From contig CAJNDS010001469.1 in assembly GCA_905221605.1 (NCBI GenBank), positions 415,501 through 479,500 on the forward strand: a stretch of DNA of 64,000 bases, written 5' to 3'. Below, piece by piece: positions 1 through 11,400 of the stretch. Position 1 is the first letter of the stretch, and the number at the start of each line of letters is the position of its first letter. This stretch comes from Symbiodinium natans. Its lineage: Eukaryota; Sar; Dinophyceae; Suessiales; Symbiodiniaceae. The translations under genes and the position numbers were made by a program. The notes below the pieces were generated by a model. The model saw only the letters and a program-made list of their open reading frames with translations, had not been told where the DNA came from and searched no databases.

Positions 1-30
1 TGGGTTGGCCTTTGACACAGTTTTTGACTT

Positions 31-129
31 AACTTAGTAGCTGAGTTTACACTTCTCGGGATACCATATCCCCCTACAGAACTGAAAGTGTACACTTTTT
101 GGGGGGCTTATGAACTCAGCAGCTAAGTT
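31..129. mobile_element. Palindromic element, family D (copy D1)
   Basis: A 99-bp foldback. The left end AACTTAGTAGCTGAG is mirrored by CTCAGCAGCTAAGTT at the right, and an inner GTGTACACTTTTT is shared with the copy at 25037. Other copies lie near 28214, 36183, 45119, 55351, 55931 and 60486. No coding capacity; probably a non-autonomous DNA transposon, which is inference. Confidence 0.7.
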
Positions 130-287
130 GAAGACCCAATGAGAACCTCGACAAGCCCTGAAAGGCCAACCCGGGGAACGTGGCATGGACCGCCGTGCGT
201 TTACGAAGATTTCAATCCAGAGGAGAGTGGGGTTCGGCCTCATTTGACCGATACTCAACATGGGGATGGACGTAAAGAAATAACTCA

Positions 288-346
288 GGGTTTAGGGTTT
301 AGGGTTTAGGGTTTACGGTTTAGGGTTTAGGGTTTAGGGTTTAGGG
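288..346 (+). repeat. Interstitial telomere-like array TTTAGGG
   Basis: About eight TTTAGGG units with one TTTACGG variant. The G-rich strand is the plus strand. Confidence 0.95.
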
Positions 347-724
347 AAGTGGCCCCATCCCACAGTCTCCCAAACATCGTAGGAAGCCACACTTGTGAGT
401 CGAACAGCCGAGATCGGAGAGGCAAGGTGAACGGGCCGCAATCCGCTACCAACCCACATGGCAGCATTCGCCCTTGCCTTTGTCCGAGTTTCGGAAGGCT
501 CCGTGTTCCATGTGCCCGGAAGAAGGTGGCATGTGGCCGAAGTGACTGGCATCGAGAGCAGAAAGCATCTTTGGGCTATCGGGCTGGATGCCATGAGCAA
601 CGCAGAGTCGCGAGTGGAGGGCTGTGGGTCTGAGCGGGCACATTCAGGAAGGCCCCCTCACTTCCAGGCCCTCAAAACCCCGCCAATCAACCGAACCAAG
701 CCACCAGTTTCACCCGAACTTTTC

Positions 725-753
725 AGGGTTTAGGGTTTAGGGTTTAGGGTTTT
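725..753 (+). repeat. Short telomere-like block TTTAGGG
   Basis: Roughly four units, bordered on both sides by TTTTCAGG sequence. Confidence 0.85.
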
Positions 754-943
754 TCAGGCCATTTCGCCGTTGACGTCACAGGATCAATCCCAAAACCAAA
801 GTCACCAGGTTCACATTTGCAGGCTTGCTAGGTCTATAGGGAGGGTGCCTGAATCCTTGGCTATCGCAGCCCAGCGACAAAATCCTGTTGCCCGTATCAA
901 GAGGTTCTGGGTTTGTGCCTAAACCGTAAAACCTTAAATCCAA

Positions 944-1049
944 ACCTTGGGATGTTCCCCCTTATACTTACACTCCATAGTAGGTAATCTCACAGGGGGT
1001 ACTCTAATACCTATTAAGGACTGTTAGTATAAGGGGGAACATCCCAACC
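944..1049. mobile_element. Palindromic element, family I (copy I1)
   Basis: A 106-bp foldback. The left end reads CCTTGGGATGTTCCCCCTTA and the right end TAAGGGGGAACATCCCAACC. Related sequence is at 23392-23526, 38932-38992 and 62462-62517. The best preserved member of its family here; non-coding. Confidence 0.75.
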
Positions 1050-1210
1050 TAAACCCCTAGACCCTAAACCCCTAAACCCCTAAACCCCTAAACCCTTCAA
1101 CCCTGAACCCTGAACCCCTAAACCCCTAAGCCCTAAACCCTAAGCCCTAAACCTTAAGCCCTAAACCTTAAGCCCTAAACCCTAAACCCTAGACCCTAAA
1201 CCCTAAGCCC
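1050..1210 (-). repeat. Degenerate telomere-like array (CCCTAAA with CCCCTAAA, CCCTGAA, CCCTTAAG variants)
   Basis: About 160 bp of C-rich repeat directly abutting element I1. The mixture of 7-, 8- and variant units suggests an older, decayed array. Confidence 0.9.
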
Positions 1211-1319
1211 TTACCTTGTCAAGAGCCTCCGCCAGTTGGCTCCTGCCTGGAAATGGGCCCCTGCTCAAAGCAGTGGAGGCAGGCTCCTTTGCTCGGCCCT
1301 TCTACGCGTGGTGGCAGGG

Positions 1320-1392
1320 CTCAGGGTTTCGGGTTTAGGGTTTAGGGATGTTAGGGCTTTAGGGTTTCGGGTTTAGGGTTACGGTTTAGGGA
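1320..1392 (+). repeat. Degenerate telomere-like array TTTAGGG
   Basis: TTTAGGG units mixed with TTTCGGG and TTACGG variants. Opposite orientation to the array ending at 1210. Confidence 0.85.
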
Positions 1393-1433
1393 AGGTTTCA
1401 ACAAAGGCGGAATGAACCCAAAGTTGTAAGACT

Positions 1434-1545
1434 GTAACCTTGTGGTACTTTACCGTAACTTTAGATCCTTACCCTTTTTGGGTTCATTGGGTTTCTTAAT
1501 AAGGCAGCTAAAAGTGTAATTTATAGCTACCGTCCTGAGTGCAGC
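1434..1545. repeat. Dispersed repeat, family K (copy K1)
   Basis: About 110 bp sharing long near-identical stretches with 62625-62735, including GTAACTTTAGAT, TTTCTTAATAAGGCAGCTAA and TTTAATTTATAGC-like parts. Ends not defined; may be a fragment of a larger mobile element. Confidence 0.7.
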
Positions 1546-1738
1546 CAAGGTAAATGCAGTTTAATTAAGACCGTACTCTCCATGTGTGTTCTGTTGGTTG
1601 CAGTTCCTATATACAGATCAACCACCAAGACTGCATTTTTGTGCATATGTGCTTGTGACTCTTTATCTCCACCCACCGTAGGCATAGGGGTCCAACACGT
1701 GACGCACACGCATTGCAAACAGACATGCTTACATACAA

Positions 1739-1859
1739 GACACATACATACGTTTTTGCACATGCACATATATATATATATGTATATGTACATGTTCACG
1801 TGTACGTGTACGTGTGGGCATATGTATATGCATCCATGCATGCAGGCTGTGAGTATGCA

Positions 1860-1890
<31 letters not shown>

Positions 1891-2013
1891 CATACATACA
1901 TGCAAACACACACACACATATATATATATATACACATTTGTGCACTCATCTACGGGTATATGCATACATATGGGTATATATATATACACATACATATATA
2001 GATGAACATATGC
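1739..2013. repeat. Microsatellite region (CATA, CA, TA)
   Basis: Contains a (CATA)n tract near 1863-1902 followed by (CA)n and (TA)n. Open frames across it encode Tyr/Ile/His-rich low-complexity peptides and are not genes. Confidence 0.95.
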
Positions 2014-2184
2014 AGATACATTTACGACATATATGTGACACGTGTGTGTGTGGTGAAGTATACATGATGTTTCATTTAGCAGGTATGACTAAGCTCGCAT
2101 CCAACGATTTGATTCCAGAGGCCCAGCAGGCACGCCTAAGGTGGAGTCGAAGCCCTCCACACGTGAACCCCAAGTGTTGGGGTT

Positions 2185-2189
2185 TAGGG
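2185..2189. repeat. Target-site duplication TAGGG (left)
   Basis: TAGGG directly precedes the left LTR and recurs directly after the right LTR at 12117. Five base pairs is the usual copia integrase stagger. The sequence is part of a telomere-like unit, so the target was itself a telomere repeat. Confidence 0.85.
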
Positions 2190-2418
2190 TGCGGAGCTGC
2201 AATTGGTATTGTAGAAAGGAGTTGGTATTGGAAGTTGAAGGGTCAATGAACCCGGTAATCTTTGGCTCAAGCCATGACCAAAGCGGTCGAAGGTTTCGAA
2301 AAAAGTGTACCCTTGGTTTGGGGTCTTGCTGTTCGGTTGTTGGTTGTTCCAGGGGTAATAAGGGCTTCTGTTGGGGTTGACTGTCTTGTTCCCTGTCCTC
2401 CTTCGGTTGCCCCCCGTA
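2190..2418 (+). repeat. 5' long terminal repeat
   Basis: 229 bp, starting TGCGGAGCTGCAATTGG and ending GGTTGCCCCCCGTA. It begins with canonical TG but ends TA rather than CA. Promoter and polyadenylation signals should lie here, but I cannot place them. Positions 2261-2271 read TTTGGCTCAAG, matching the 3' end of the dinoflagellate spliced leader. Confidence 0.95.
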
Positions 2419-2430
2419 GGTTATGAGCCC
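2419..2430 (+). promoter_or_regulatory. Primer-binding site, initiator tRNA-Met anticodon arm
   Basis: GGTTATGAGCCC directly follows the 5' LTR. Its reverse complement GGGCTCATAACC is the anticodon stem-loop of initiator tRNA-Met (CAT anticodon). Drosophila copia is likewise primed from an internal part of this tRNA rather than from its 3' CCA end. A half-tRNA primer is therefore likely. Confidence 0.8.
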
Positions 2431-2480
2431 AAATTAGGCTTCCTGCGGAGTTGGTAAAGATTTTTCGTTTGTTTAACGCC

Positions 2481-5400
2481 ATGGACATGATGCGGCGTCG
2501 CTCTGAGCCTGGACTGTCGCCAACGGCCAATGAAGCCGAAGGAAATCGTGGTGATGGGGGTGAAGATCGACAACAAATGGTACAAGCACTGACAGATGGT
2601 AGGGAGGTTGCAATGATACAACCAACGCCTCAGGTGGAAAACGAAGTGGTTCCGGTTCAAGCAGCAAATCCTTTCTGGAGCGAGCGGGCTCAAGAAGAAA
2701 TGAGACTTAGGCAATCAAGGCCGGCAAGTCTTCCCGCGAGCGGAGGGGATAGGAGTGGTGAAGGTACGAGGAGACCGCCTTCGCTGCAAGACCTTTTGGG
2801 TCAGGAACCTGCACCTGTTGAGAGACCATCGTCAGGCTTAATGGGACAAATGGAACGAGGTACTATTGGTGGAGTGCAAGCCGACGAAGAACTCATTCCT
2901 GATGTTAGTGGTGAAGAGCAAACTGAAGATATGGCGGTGGTGAAGCGTGCGCTGAAAGAGTTGCTTGTGCAAACAAAGGAGCTGGGGAACAGGTTGCATC
3001 GGGTGGAGGAGAAAAGCTATACCTCTGCTGCATCTGGGTCAGCTTCAAGGGCACGGAGCTCTGGAGTGGTGGACGCAAACACGGCATATCCTCTAGGAAT
3101 GACTCCAGAGAAGCAGTACCTGCCAGGACAAGTTTTCTACACGGATGGTATGGGTGGTTTTTGGACTGTGTTGCCTGATGGGACATGGCTGCCTATTGAG
3201 GGCTACGACCTGCCAAAGGGTTGTGATCTTCAATCCTTGCCTGGGTCCAGGAAGGGGGATGTTCAAGTGGAGGATGAAAAAGAAGTGCCAATGATGCATG
3301 TAGCTGAAGGGAAGAAACCCTCCAGATTGCCTCCATTGAATTACCCCACGGGAGGTCCTGCAAGTGGTGGATATGCAAGTGGACCACCTGGTTTAACACA
3401 TGTTCCGATTATTTCCGTGCCATCAGGTGTTGATGGTTCTGTCGCACCTGCGGGGAACCAGCCCGGTTTTGTTTCAGCTCGGGAAACTGCGACGCAAGAG
3501 AACTCAGCAGGATCGGGTGGATATACAATGGTGGATGATGTTCCGTATCGGTGGAAAATGGTCGCTGGGAAGTTGGAATTAGAAAAGGTTCCGCTCACAG
3601 CTGTTACGCCCGGTATAGGACATGGACTACCTCAAGGGCCTGGTGGAAGGGTCAGTTTACCTCCTGGAGCAGTGGTGCCACGCGGTATGCCAATCACTGG
3701 TGATAGTTCTGGAACCGAACGTCCGGAGGCTCTCGGGAAGCATGTGATGAGCCTTCCAACTTTGGCAGACTACACACCAAGCAATCCGACGGCACTGGGT
3801 GATTGGATCGCAATGATCGAACCAATGTTGTCTTCGCTGACAGATACAGGAAGAGTGTGGTGGCAATGCGTCTACTCAAAGGCATATCAAGCGTATGCCA
3901 AATGGTTGAGTGTTTCTCCACTGGAAAGGTTGGGCATCAAGGCTGAGCTGGAAGGGCTCAAAGTGGTTCAAACTGTGCATGTTTTGTTGGAGCAGAGAGC
4001 GGTGTCTTTGCTGCTACAGGCGATTCCGGAGAGATTGAAGACCGAGATCGTTTCCACTCGAATGTTGGGGTCAGTGATGATATTTTACAAATTGCTGACG
4101 GTTTACCAACCAGGTGGAGCAAATGAGCGCAGCACAATGTTGAACTTCTTGGTGCAACCATCTTCAGCAACCTCGATCTCAGAGGCTATTAAGGGAGTGC
4201 GACAATGGGCGCAATGGCGTTCCCGATTAAGGGAGCTGCGAGCATCCGAGCCGGACGCTACCTTGCTTATCAAGGGATTGGATGCTTTATCATCCGCGTT
4301 GCTGGCAAAACACCCTACGGTGCATTTCAGAGTGGCATCCTTTCGGGAGAAATTGGGGGTGGACTACTCGCCGACCTCTGAAACTGCGACACAACTAGCT
4401 GAAATGTTACAGGCAGAGTTTGAACTGCTATTGCATAGTGCTGGTGAACAGGAGGTGAAGCAGGACTCGGACGCCAAGAAAAGGGCCAGGTTAAACAAGG
4501 CCCAAAAGGGAACTGGTGACGAGACAGAGGAGGGTGACAAAGGCAAAGGGAAAGGAAAAAGGTACAGCGGAGATGGTGAACGTCCTTTCTGTTGGATATA
4601 TGGGAAGACCGATGCAGGTTGCAAGTTCGGATCCCGCTGCAAATTTCGCCATGACAAAGACTCCCTTGAGCGAGGAAGATGTTTTGAGTGTGGGGCCGTT
4701 GGCCATCTGCAGCCGCAATGTCCATATAAGGATGGTGCAAGTTCCAATGTGGACTCAAACCCTGAGAGAAGCAGATCTAAAGGGAATTCTCCCAAAGGGG
4801 GAAAGGGCGGCAAAGGTGCGAAATGGGGAAATGCCAAAAAAGCAGAGGTAGCTGAAGGGGGAGATGAGACGGCTAATGCGGGATTGGATAAAGGTTCTGC
4901 AAGTCCCCCATCACCATCAACACCCAATCAAGTCCTTGCTGAAGCGTTGGAAGTGCTGAAATCTATGAAGCTGTCATCAGCGCAGTCAGCATCGAGCGGG
5001 GATCCCAGTGTTCGAATGTTATGTGGATCTGGATTGTTTCAGCAGGAAGGGAGAGTGGCGTTGGTGGATACAGCTGCTACGCATCTTGTGCGGACGCTTT
5101 TTCCATGGGAATGTTTACCCGACACTACTGTTATGGTGCAAAGCGCGCTTGGTGGTGTGACAATGAGGATTACAGAGAAAGGGACGTTGATTAGGGAAGA
5201 CAATGGGCCCCTGATTATCCCTCTCTGGTTGATTTTGGAGTTTGGGGCGAACCTCACTGTGATCAATGGGATGTGTCACGTGGGTGCAAAATCTTCGCTG
5301 GACCAGCTCTTGTGGTTTGAACATGGCTGTTTGGTTATGGATTACAAAACAGCTGAAAAAATGGTTTTGCATGCTGAAAGGCAGCGTGCGTCTTGGTCCC

Positions 5401-8400
5401 ATTCTCAATGGAGGAATGGAAGGGCGGACTGTGGAGTCGGTTCGTCGGATGCCACGTTGTTGCCGAAGCAGGGAGAAGGCCGAGGAGTATGCGTTCTACA
5501 TGTGGCCAGGGTTTCTGACACCAATGAGTGTTCGGGAATGGGCATGTTGGACTCGGGAGCATCACATCCTCTCAGATCACTTCGTCCTGGAGAACAGCTT
5601 CCGCAGCAAAAGGTGTTGGTGTCTTTAGCTGTTGGATCTCGGGAGATGTGTATAACCCCAGGTGGGACCCTGGTAACTCCTGAAATGGTAGATCCACTAG
5701 TGCCAATTGGCAAAGCGAGCGCCTTGGTTGGTCTCAGAGTTCAGTGGCGTGGTGGCAAGTGCACAGCCTCACATCCTGTTCTGGGGGAACTTCGCGTTCG
5801 TGATCTGAATGGGTGCCCTTGTTTGGAAAAGGAGGTGGCGCTTCAGATCATTGATGAAATGGATTGGTGCTCACCAAAGCAAGCTTTGAAGGTGGCACGT
5901 ATGGTTCAAGGGTGTCCGAATACGGACAACGAGGTGGCTGTAAAAACGTCGTTGCAAAGCGCAGCGCGGACAGCGTCAGCGAATGAGGAGGAGTTCGTCC
6001 AGGCATGCTGGAGATTTCTTCGGTGGTATTATGGGGATATACCAGAAAATATGCTGATGGAGCTGTTGCCACGTGGAGATATTGCGGCGTTGCCTTTCAA
6101 CCGTCATAAAAGGAGACGGCTGGCACGAGCAAAAAGGGTGGTGGTACACCTATTTTCAGGAAAACAAAAATGGCATTTTCCCAGTCGGGATGTGGAGGTA
6201 CTGGAGCTGGATTTGACAAAAGGCGGTGACCTACATAATTCGAGCGTCTGGAAGTATCTTCTGCATCTGGCGGCTGAAGGAAAGGTGGTTGCTGTGGTGG
6301 GAGGACCTCCATGCAGGACAGTGTCAAGGTTGAGAGGTGAAGACGGTGGTCCACCTGTATTACGCCGGCGCTGTGGGCCTGAACGGTTGGGAGTAAAAAG
6401 TCTTCCTTGGCCACATCAAGAATTAGCTCAAAAGGATGGTGTTTTACTTCTGAAGATGCTTTTCCTATATGACGTGGCGGTGCATTCAAGGTGTGGAACT
6501 GCTGAAGTCATCAATGGAAGTTCTGTCTTCTTTGGCATGGAAAGCCCTGGGGACCCTGAACTCATAGGGAAAGATTTCTCTCAGAACGGCAAAACGGTCT
6601 TGAGTGCTGAGGATCTGGTGGATGGTTCTCAGGAAGGGCTCTCAAGTCCTACCTTCTGGAGTTGGCCAGAGGTGAAAAGCTTTTGTGAGCGTTATGGAAT
6701 GTACGCTGCACACTTTGATCAAGGAGCATTGGGACATGCTCTGGTGAAACCTACGACTTTCCTGGTGTCTGATATGGAACTATGGGAATCGTTGGAACAG
6801 GTTCGCGTGGTTGTTCCGTGGTCAGCAACATTCGCTTCTACCCTGGAAGAGCGTATTGGACAATCCTCTATATGGGCGCGATGGGCGTTTGGATTGGTTA
6901 AAAGAATACGTCACAGGTTGGCACAATGGTTGCATGAGAGCGATGCTGAACGGGAAGCTACGGTGTTAAAAAAAGAAGAACGAGAAGGAACATTGCGGAG
7001 GTTAACAGCTGAAGAGCGAGCTTTCCGTGACCATTGCCTAAGGGGGCATATTCCCTTCAGACGTGATTGTCAAATCTGTGTGTCTGCTGCTGGAAAAGAG
7101 CGTCGCCATTTGAGGCGAAAGCATGGGGATGCTTACACTTTATCATTGGACTTAGCGGGTCCATACAAGTTTTCAAAGGATGCTCACCAGCAGAAGCCAC
7201 GACACGCTGTTATTGGTGTGTATCAATTTCCAATGTTGGATCCCAATGTGGGTCGCCCTCCAGAAAAGGAGGAAGATGCGGATGAGGTGGAAGATCAGGT
7301 GGTAGATGATGGTGCTGGTGTTGGAGAATGGTTAGGCGATGCAGTCGCTAACTTCGAGGAGGAAGACTCTGCACCGGTGGAACCTGCGCCAGTTCTGGAG
7401 GCAGAGGTGTTGAAAATTCAAGCTTCTGAAAAATCCTGGAAGGAACTGAAGGACCACTTGACCCAACCGGTTCGTATGATCAACTTCGTTATGGTGGAGC
7501 CGATTGTGGACAAACAGCAAACAACTGTTTTATCGGCAGTTCAAAGAATGATGGTGCGCTTGCAGAGACATGGGTATCCGGTGTTGAGAATCCACTCAGA
7601 TCGAGCGGGGGAGTTTGTCAATGCACGCTTCCGGTCCTTTTGCGAAACTCGTCTGATATATAGGACCACTGGTGATCCTGGAGTCCCGCAAACAAATGGG
7701 CGCGCTGAAGCATGTGTGGGTTTATTCAAACGTGGTGTCAGGTCGCTCTTAAAGGAGGCGCGACTCGGACCGGCGTACTGGGCACTGGCTGCTCGCCATT
7801 GGTCAATGTTACGGTGGCAGAAAGCTGAAAGGGAGTTGGGGTTAAATCCTAAGGCATTGCTTCCCTTTGGTGCTCAGATTCAAGTTAAACGTCGTCCGTG
7901 GGAGTTGCTGGGTCCGGATGGAACAAAGAAAGGTCGGCAATGGGTCGATCGTACGCAGCCTGCACTTCTTTTGGGTCCATGCGATGACCTACCTGGTGGT
8001 TATTGGGTGGAAGCTCAAGGGACTGCAAAAGATCCGGATGAACTGGTGTTATTTCCCTGCACTACGATTTTTTCCAATATAAAGGAACCGCCTGACTTGG
8101 AGCTGGAAGGGGTGGTAGAAGAACAGGAGCCTTCTCCTCCAGAGCATCGTCTCAAGGGGAAAAAACCGGCGCTTCGGTTCGCTGATGAGGAAGGTCCTCC
8201 TTTACCTCCGCCTCGCGATCCTCCAGTTCGTCATCGGTTAAATGAAAAAAGCCCGGCCTCTTCACTGCGTGGTCATGTGGGCTCCTTGCGCTTGCTTCGC
8301 AAGCGGGGGGAGAGTCCGCCCTTAGAAATTTTCGAGGATGACATGCAGGGTCTGGGGGAGCTGGAAGAAAATGCAGATGTCGAGGACAATGTTCCTGGTG

Positions 8401-11400
8401 ATGAGTATTGGCCGACTTGCTGTTCTCCTCATGAAAATGCTTATTTGGTCTGCAAAAGTGAGACTGCTGAGGATGGAACACAGTTGGAAAAAGAAGAGCA
8501 AAAAGCCAAGTCAATGTATGAAAGGTCTATGTATGATTACGTGGACTGTGAGGAGCTTTTGGAAGGGATTGTATACCCAAAGAGGGTGAATCGAAGAGGT
8601 GGTATCAACAATTGGTGTACAAGTACGCGAGCTCTGGTGTTGGGCCACTATACTCATGGCGGAGTGTGTGGTATCACAAAAGAGACTCATCGAAGACCAT
8701 GGCTATGTCGTTATTTGGCATCATTCGTGAGGCACCACAATCCTGAAGCCAAATTTTCTGCTCTTCAGATCTCGTGCAATGCTCCGGTGTCATTGCATAG
8801 GGATAGTCACAATGAAAAACATTGCTGCAATTATGTGTGTGGCTTTGGTGACTATAAAGATGGTCAGCTGTGGGTTGAGGACGAAAAGGTTTTAGAGGAA
8901 GGAGCTGAAGTGGTGGAGCAATCTTATGGGAAGAAAGTCCTACCTGGAAAATTGGTCGATATCCACTGGAACTTCATGTCGTTCTTTCCGAGAAAACTGC
9001 ATGGTCCTATGCCTTGGAAAGGGAACAGGGTATCCTTGACAGGGTACACACCTGTTTTTATGGAGCGTTTGAGCTACAAGGATAGGTGCTATCTTCTCCA
9101 ATGCAAGTTTCCTCTTCCGGAACCACAAGCTGAAGAAGGTGAAAAAAGGAAATGGTTAAAAATGACGTTGAAAGAGACCTCGCTGGACGACCTTGCAGAG
9201 GAAGTCGACTACGCTGTGTTCGAAGCGCATCAATGGGCTCTAGAGGAGCATTTGAGTATTCGACGCCTAATTGCTGAACAGGAATGTTGCATTTTGGACG
9301 AGTTCCATGGATCGGCCAATGAGTCGAATGGAGAAAAAGGATCAGAGACTAGAGAATGGCTGGTTAAAGCAAAAAGGGCTGAGGAACAGCTCTCGAAGTT
9401 TTTGGTCAAAGCAGCTCAAGTTCAGCAAATGGTACAAGAAAATACCGCGCTTGAGGCAGCAGAGGAGGTTGAGTTCCTGCAAACAAAAACAATCCCTACA
9501 CAAGAAGCCATGCAAGAGCTGGAAAAGTGGAGGGAATCATTGTCGGACGAGGTGACGTCTTTGGTGAAAGAGTTGGAGGTGGTGGAACCAACAACTCAAG
9601 AAAAGCTGGACAAATTGGCGGAAGAGCCTAATGCACCGGTGATTGAGTACGTTCCCAGTCTGGTGGTGTTTACCCGGAAGCAAGGGACAGGGAGGCGACG
9701 TGCCCGTATCTGTGCATGTGGAAACTTCATTTCGTCAACGGCAGCTACAGAATATGAAGGGCCGAGGTCACTCAGTCGTCACTCGCTGTACGCTCCAGGT
9801 TTAGATTCAACTACATTCAGGTGTCAAGTGAGGCACGCAGCATATATGGTGTGGATCATCGCTGGCTTAGACATTTCCAAAGCTTTTCTGACGGCGCCGA
9901 TGAATAGGGCGCGAAGAGAAGGGCGTTTGGTGGTGGTGCAGCCCCCAAGGGCGGCGGTGAAATTGGGTCTTTGCACAAAAGAGGAGCGGTGGATTGTGAG
10001 GAAGGCCTTGTACGGTTTGGCCGAAAGTCCTGCAGCATGGGTGGAGTGGCGAGACCAACGTCTTCAAGGGATGTCTTGGGTGTCAAAGGATGGACAAGCA
10101 ATGAGCTTTCAGAGGTCCAATGCAGACCCAAGTCTGTTCCTTATTATGGCGCAAGAGAAGCTGGAAGGTACAAGCAAGTTGGTAGGGACAATGGGTCTTT
10201 ACGTGGATGATTTTTTGATGGCTGGGACTATGACAGTGCTCCGGGAGGCCTTGGAACAGATTAGGAAGGAGTGGAAAACTTCTGAACCCGAGTTCTGTGG
10301 TCCAGGCTGCGGTGATGGATTCCTGAAGTTTTTGGGTGTCCAAATCTGGTATCGAAATGGCAGCTTCTTTCTCAACCAGGAGGACTTTGTGAGAGATTTG
10401 CTGAACCGACGAGGGTATCAGATCGATGAAACTGGAAAAGGGAGTAACCTGCCAATGGTGAAAGAAACTCCAGGTGAAGAAGAGGAGGTGGATATTCCTT
10501 CCTTGCGAGCGGCTCAAGGTGCCGTAGGGGAGTTCCTCTGGGTGGCAATCAAAACTCGACCTGATTTGGCGTTCTGCACGAGCCAGTTGTCTTTGTGGAC
10601 ATCCCGAAGGCCGCGATTTGTGGTTAAAAAGGCTGAGGAGGTTTTCCGATACCTTGCTGCAACTCCAACGTTAGGCTTGACGTTCGGAGCAATCGCAACA
10701 TGCGAAAAAGAAAGAAATGAGGTGTTGCGTTATGGACGAGGCGTTAAGGTGGTGGAGTCCTACGCGGATGCCAGCTTTGCAGCAGGTGAAAACGAAAAGA
10801 GCCACTCAGGAGCGGTGGTGGTGTGGGGTGACTGTCCAGTGATGTGGGCAACACAAAGACAATCAACGGTGGCTTTAAGTACAGCTGAAGCTGAATTACA
10901 TGCGTCCATAGAGGGAGCAACGATGATTCAGTCGTGCACCCCTATAATTGCCGCTTTGGTTGGAACAGGTGAAGAATCGCTGCAAAAAGTGCTGTATACA
11001 GATTCGGTCTCAACGTGCTCGATCATTCAATATCCTGCTGGAAGCTGGAGGACAAGACACCTGAGAATTCGAGCAGCCGGTGTCAGGTCTCTGGTGGACC
11101 GTGGTTATATGGTGATAGCGCATCTTCGCGGTGAGTATATGATCGCTGACCTGTTGACCAAATTGATGAGTGGACAGGTGTATGCAAAGCAAAAGGCACT
11201 TTGGGGTCTCCGACTGTTGGTACAAGGGACTGACTTGAAAAAAGCCTCGCTTGCAATGGCGGTCATGATGGTGGCTGCATCTCTGCAAGGGATGGCAATT
11301 GGTGGCGAAGAAGTGTCCACGGCTGGATTCTTTTGCTCAGAAGAAGGGGTGTGCAAGGTCGCCAACACGTCTACGGTGATGGTTCTGGCTCAAGGTATTG

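Larger units (their letters stand above)
130..943. other. No gene recognised
   Basis: Mostly unassigned sequence with two short telomere-like blocks. Short open frames on both strands (for example 349-733) overlap each other, resemble nothing I know, and partly run through telomere repeat. Confidence 0.5.

Noticed and set aside
2261..2271. A complete spliced-leader gene in the LTR
   Set aside because: Only 11 terminal bases match; the rest of the leader and its downstream donor structure are absent.
2451..2480. Upstream TTG start for the polyprotein
   Set aside because: The ATG at 2481 is in strong GCCATGG context and TTG initiation is not needed; the ten extra codons show no conserved feature.
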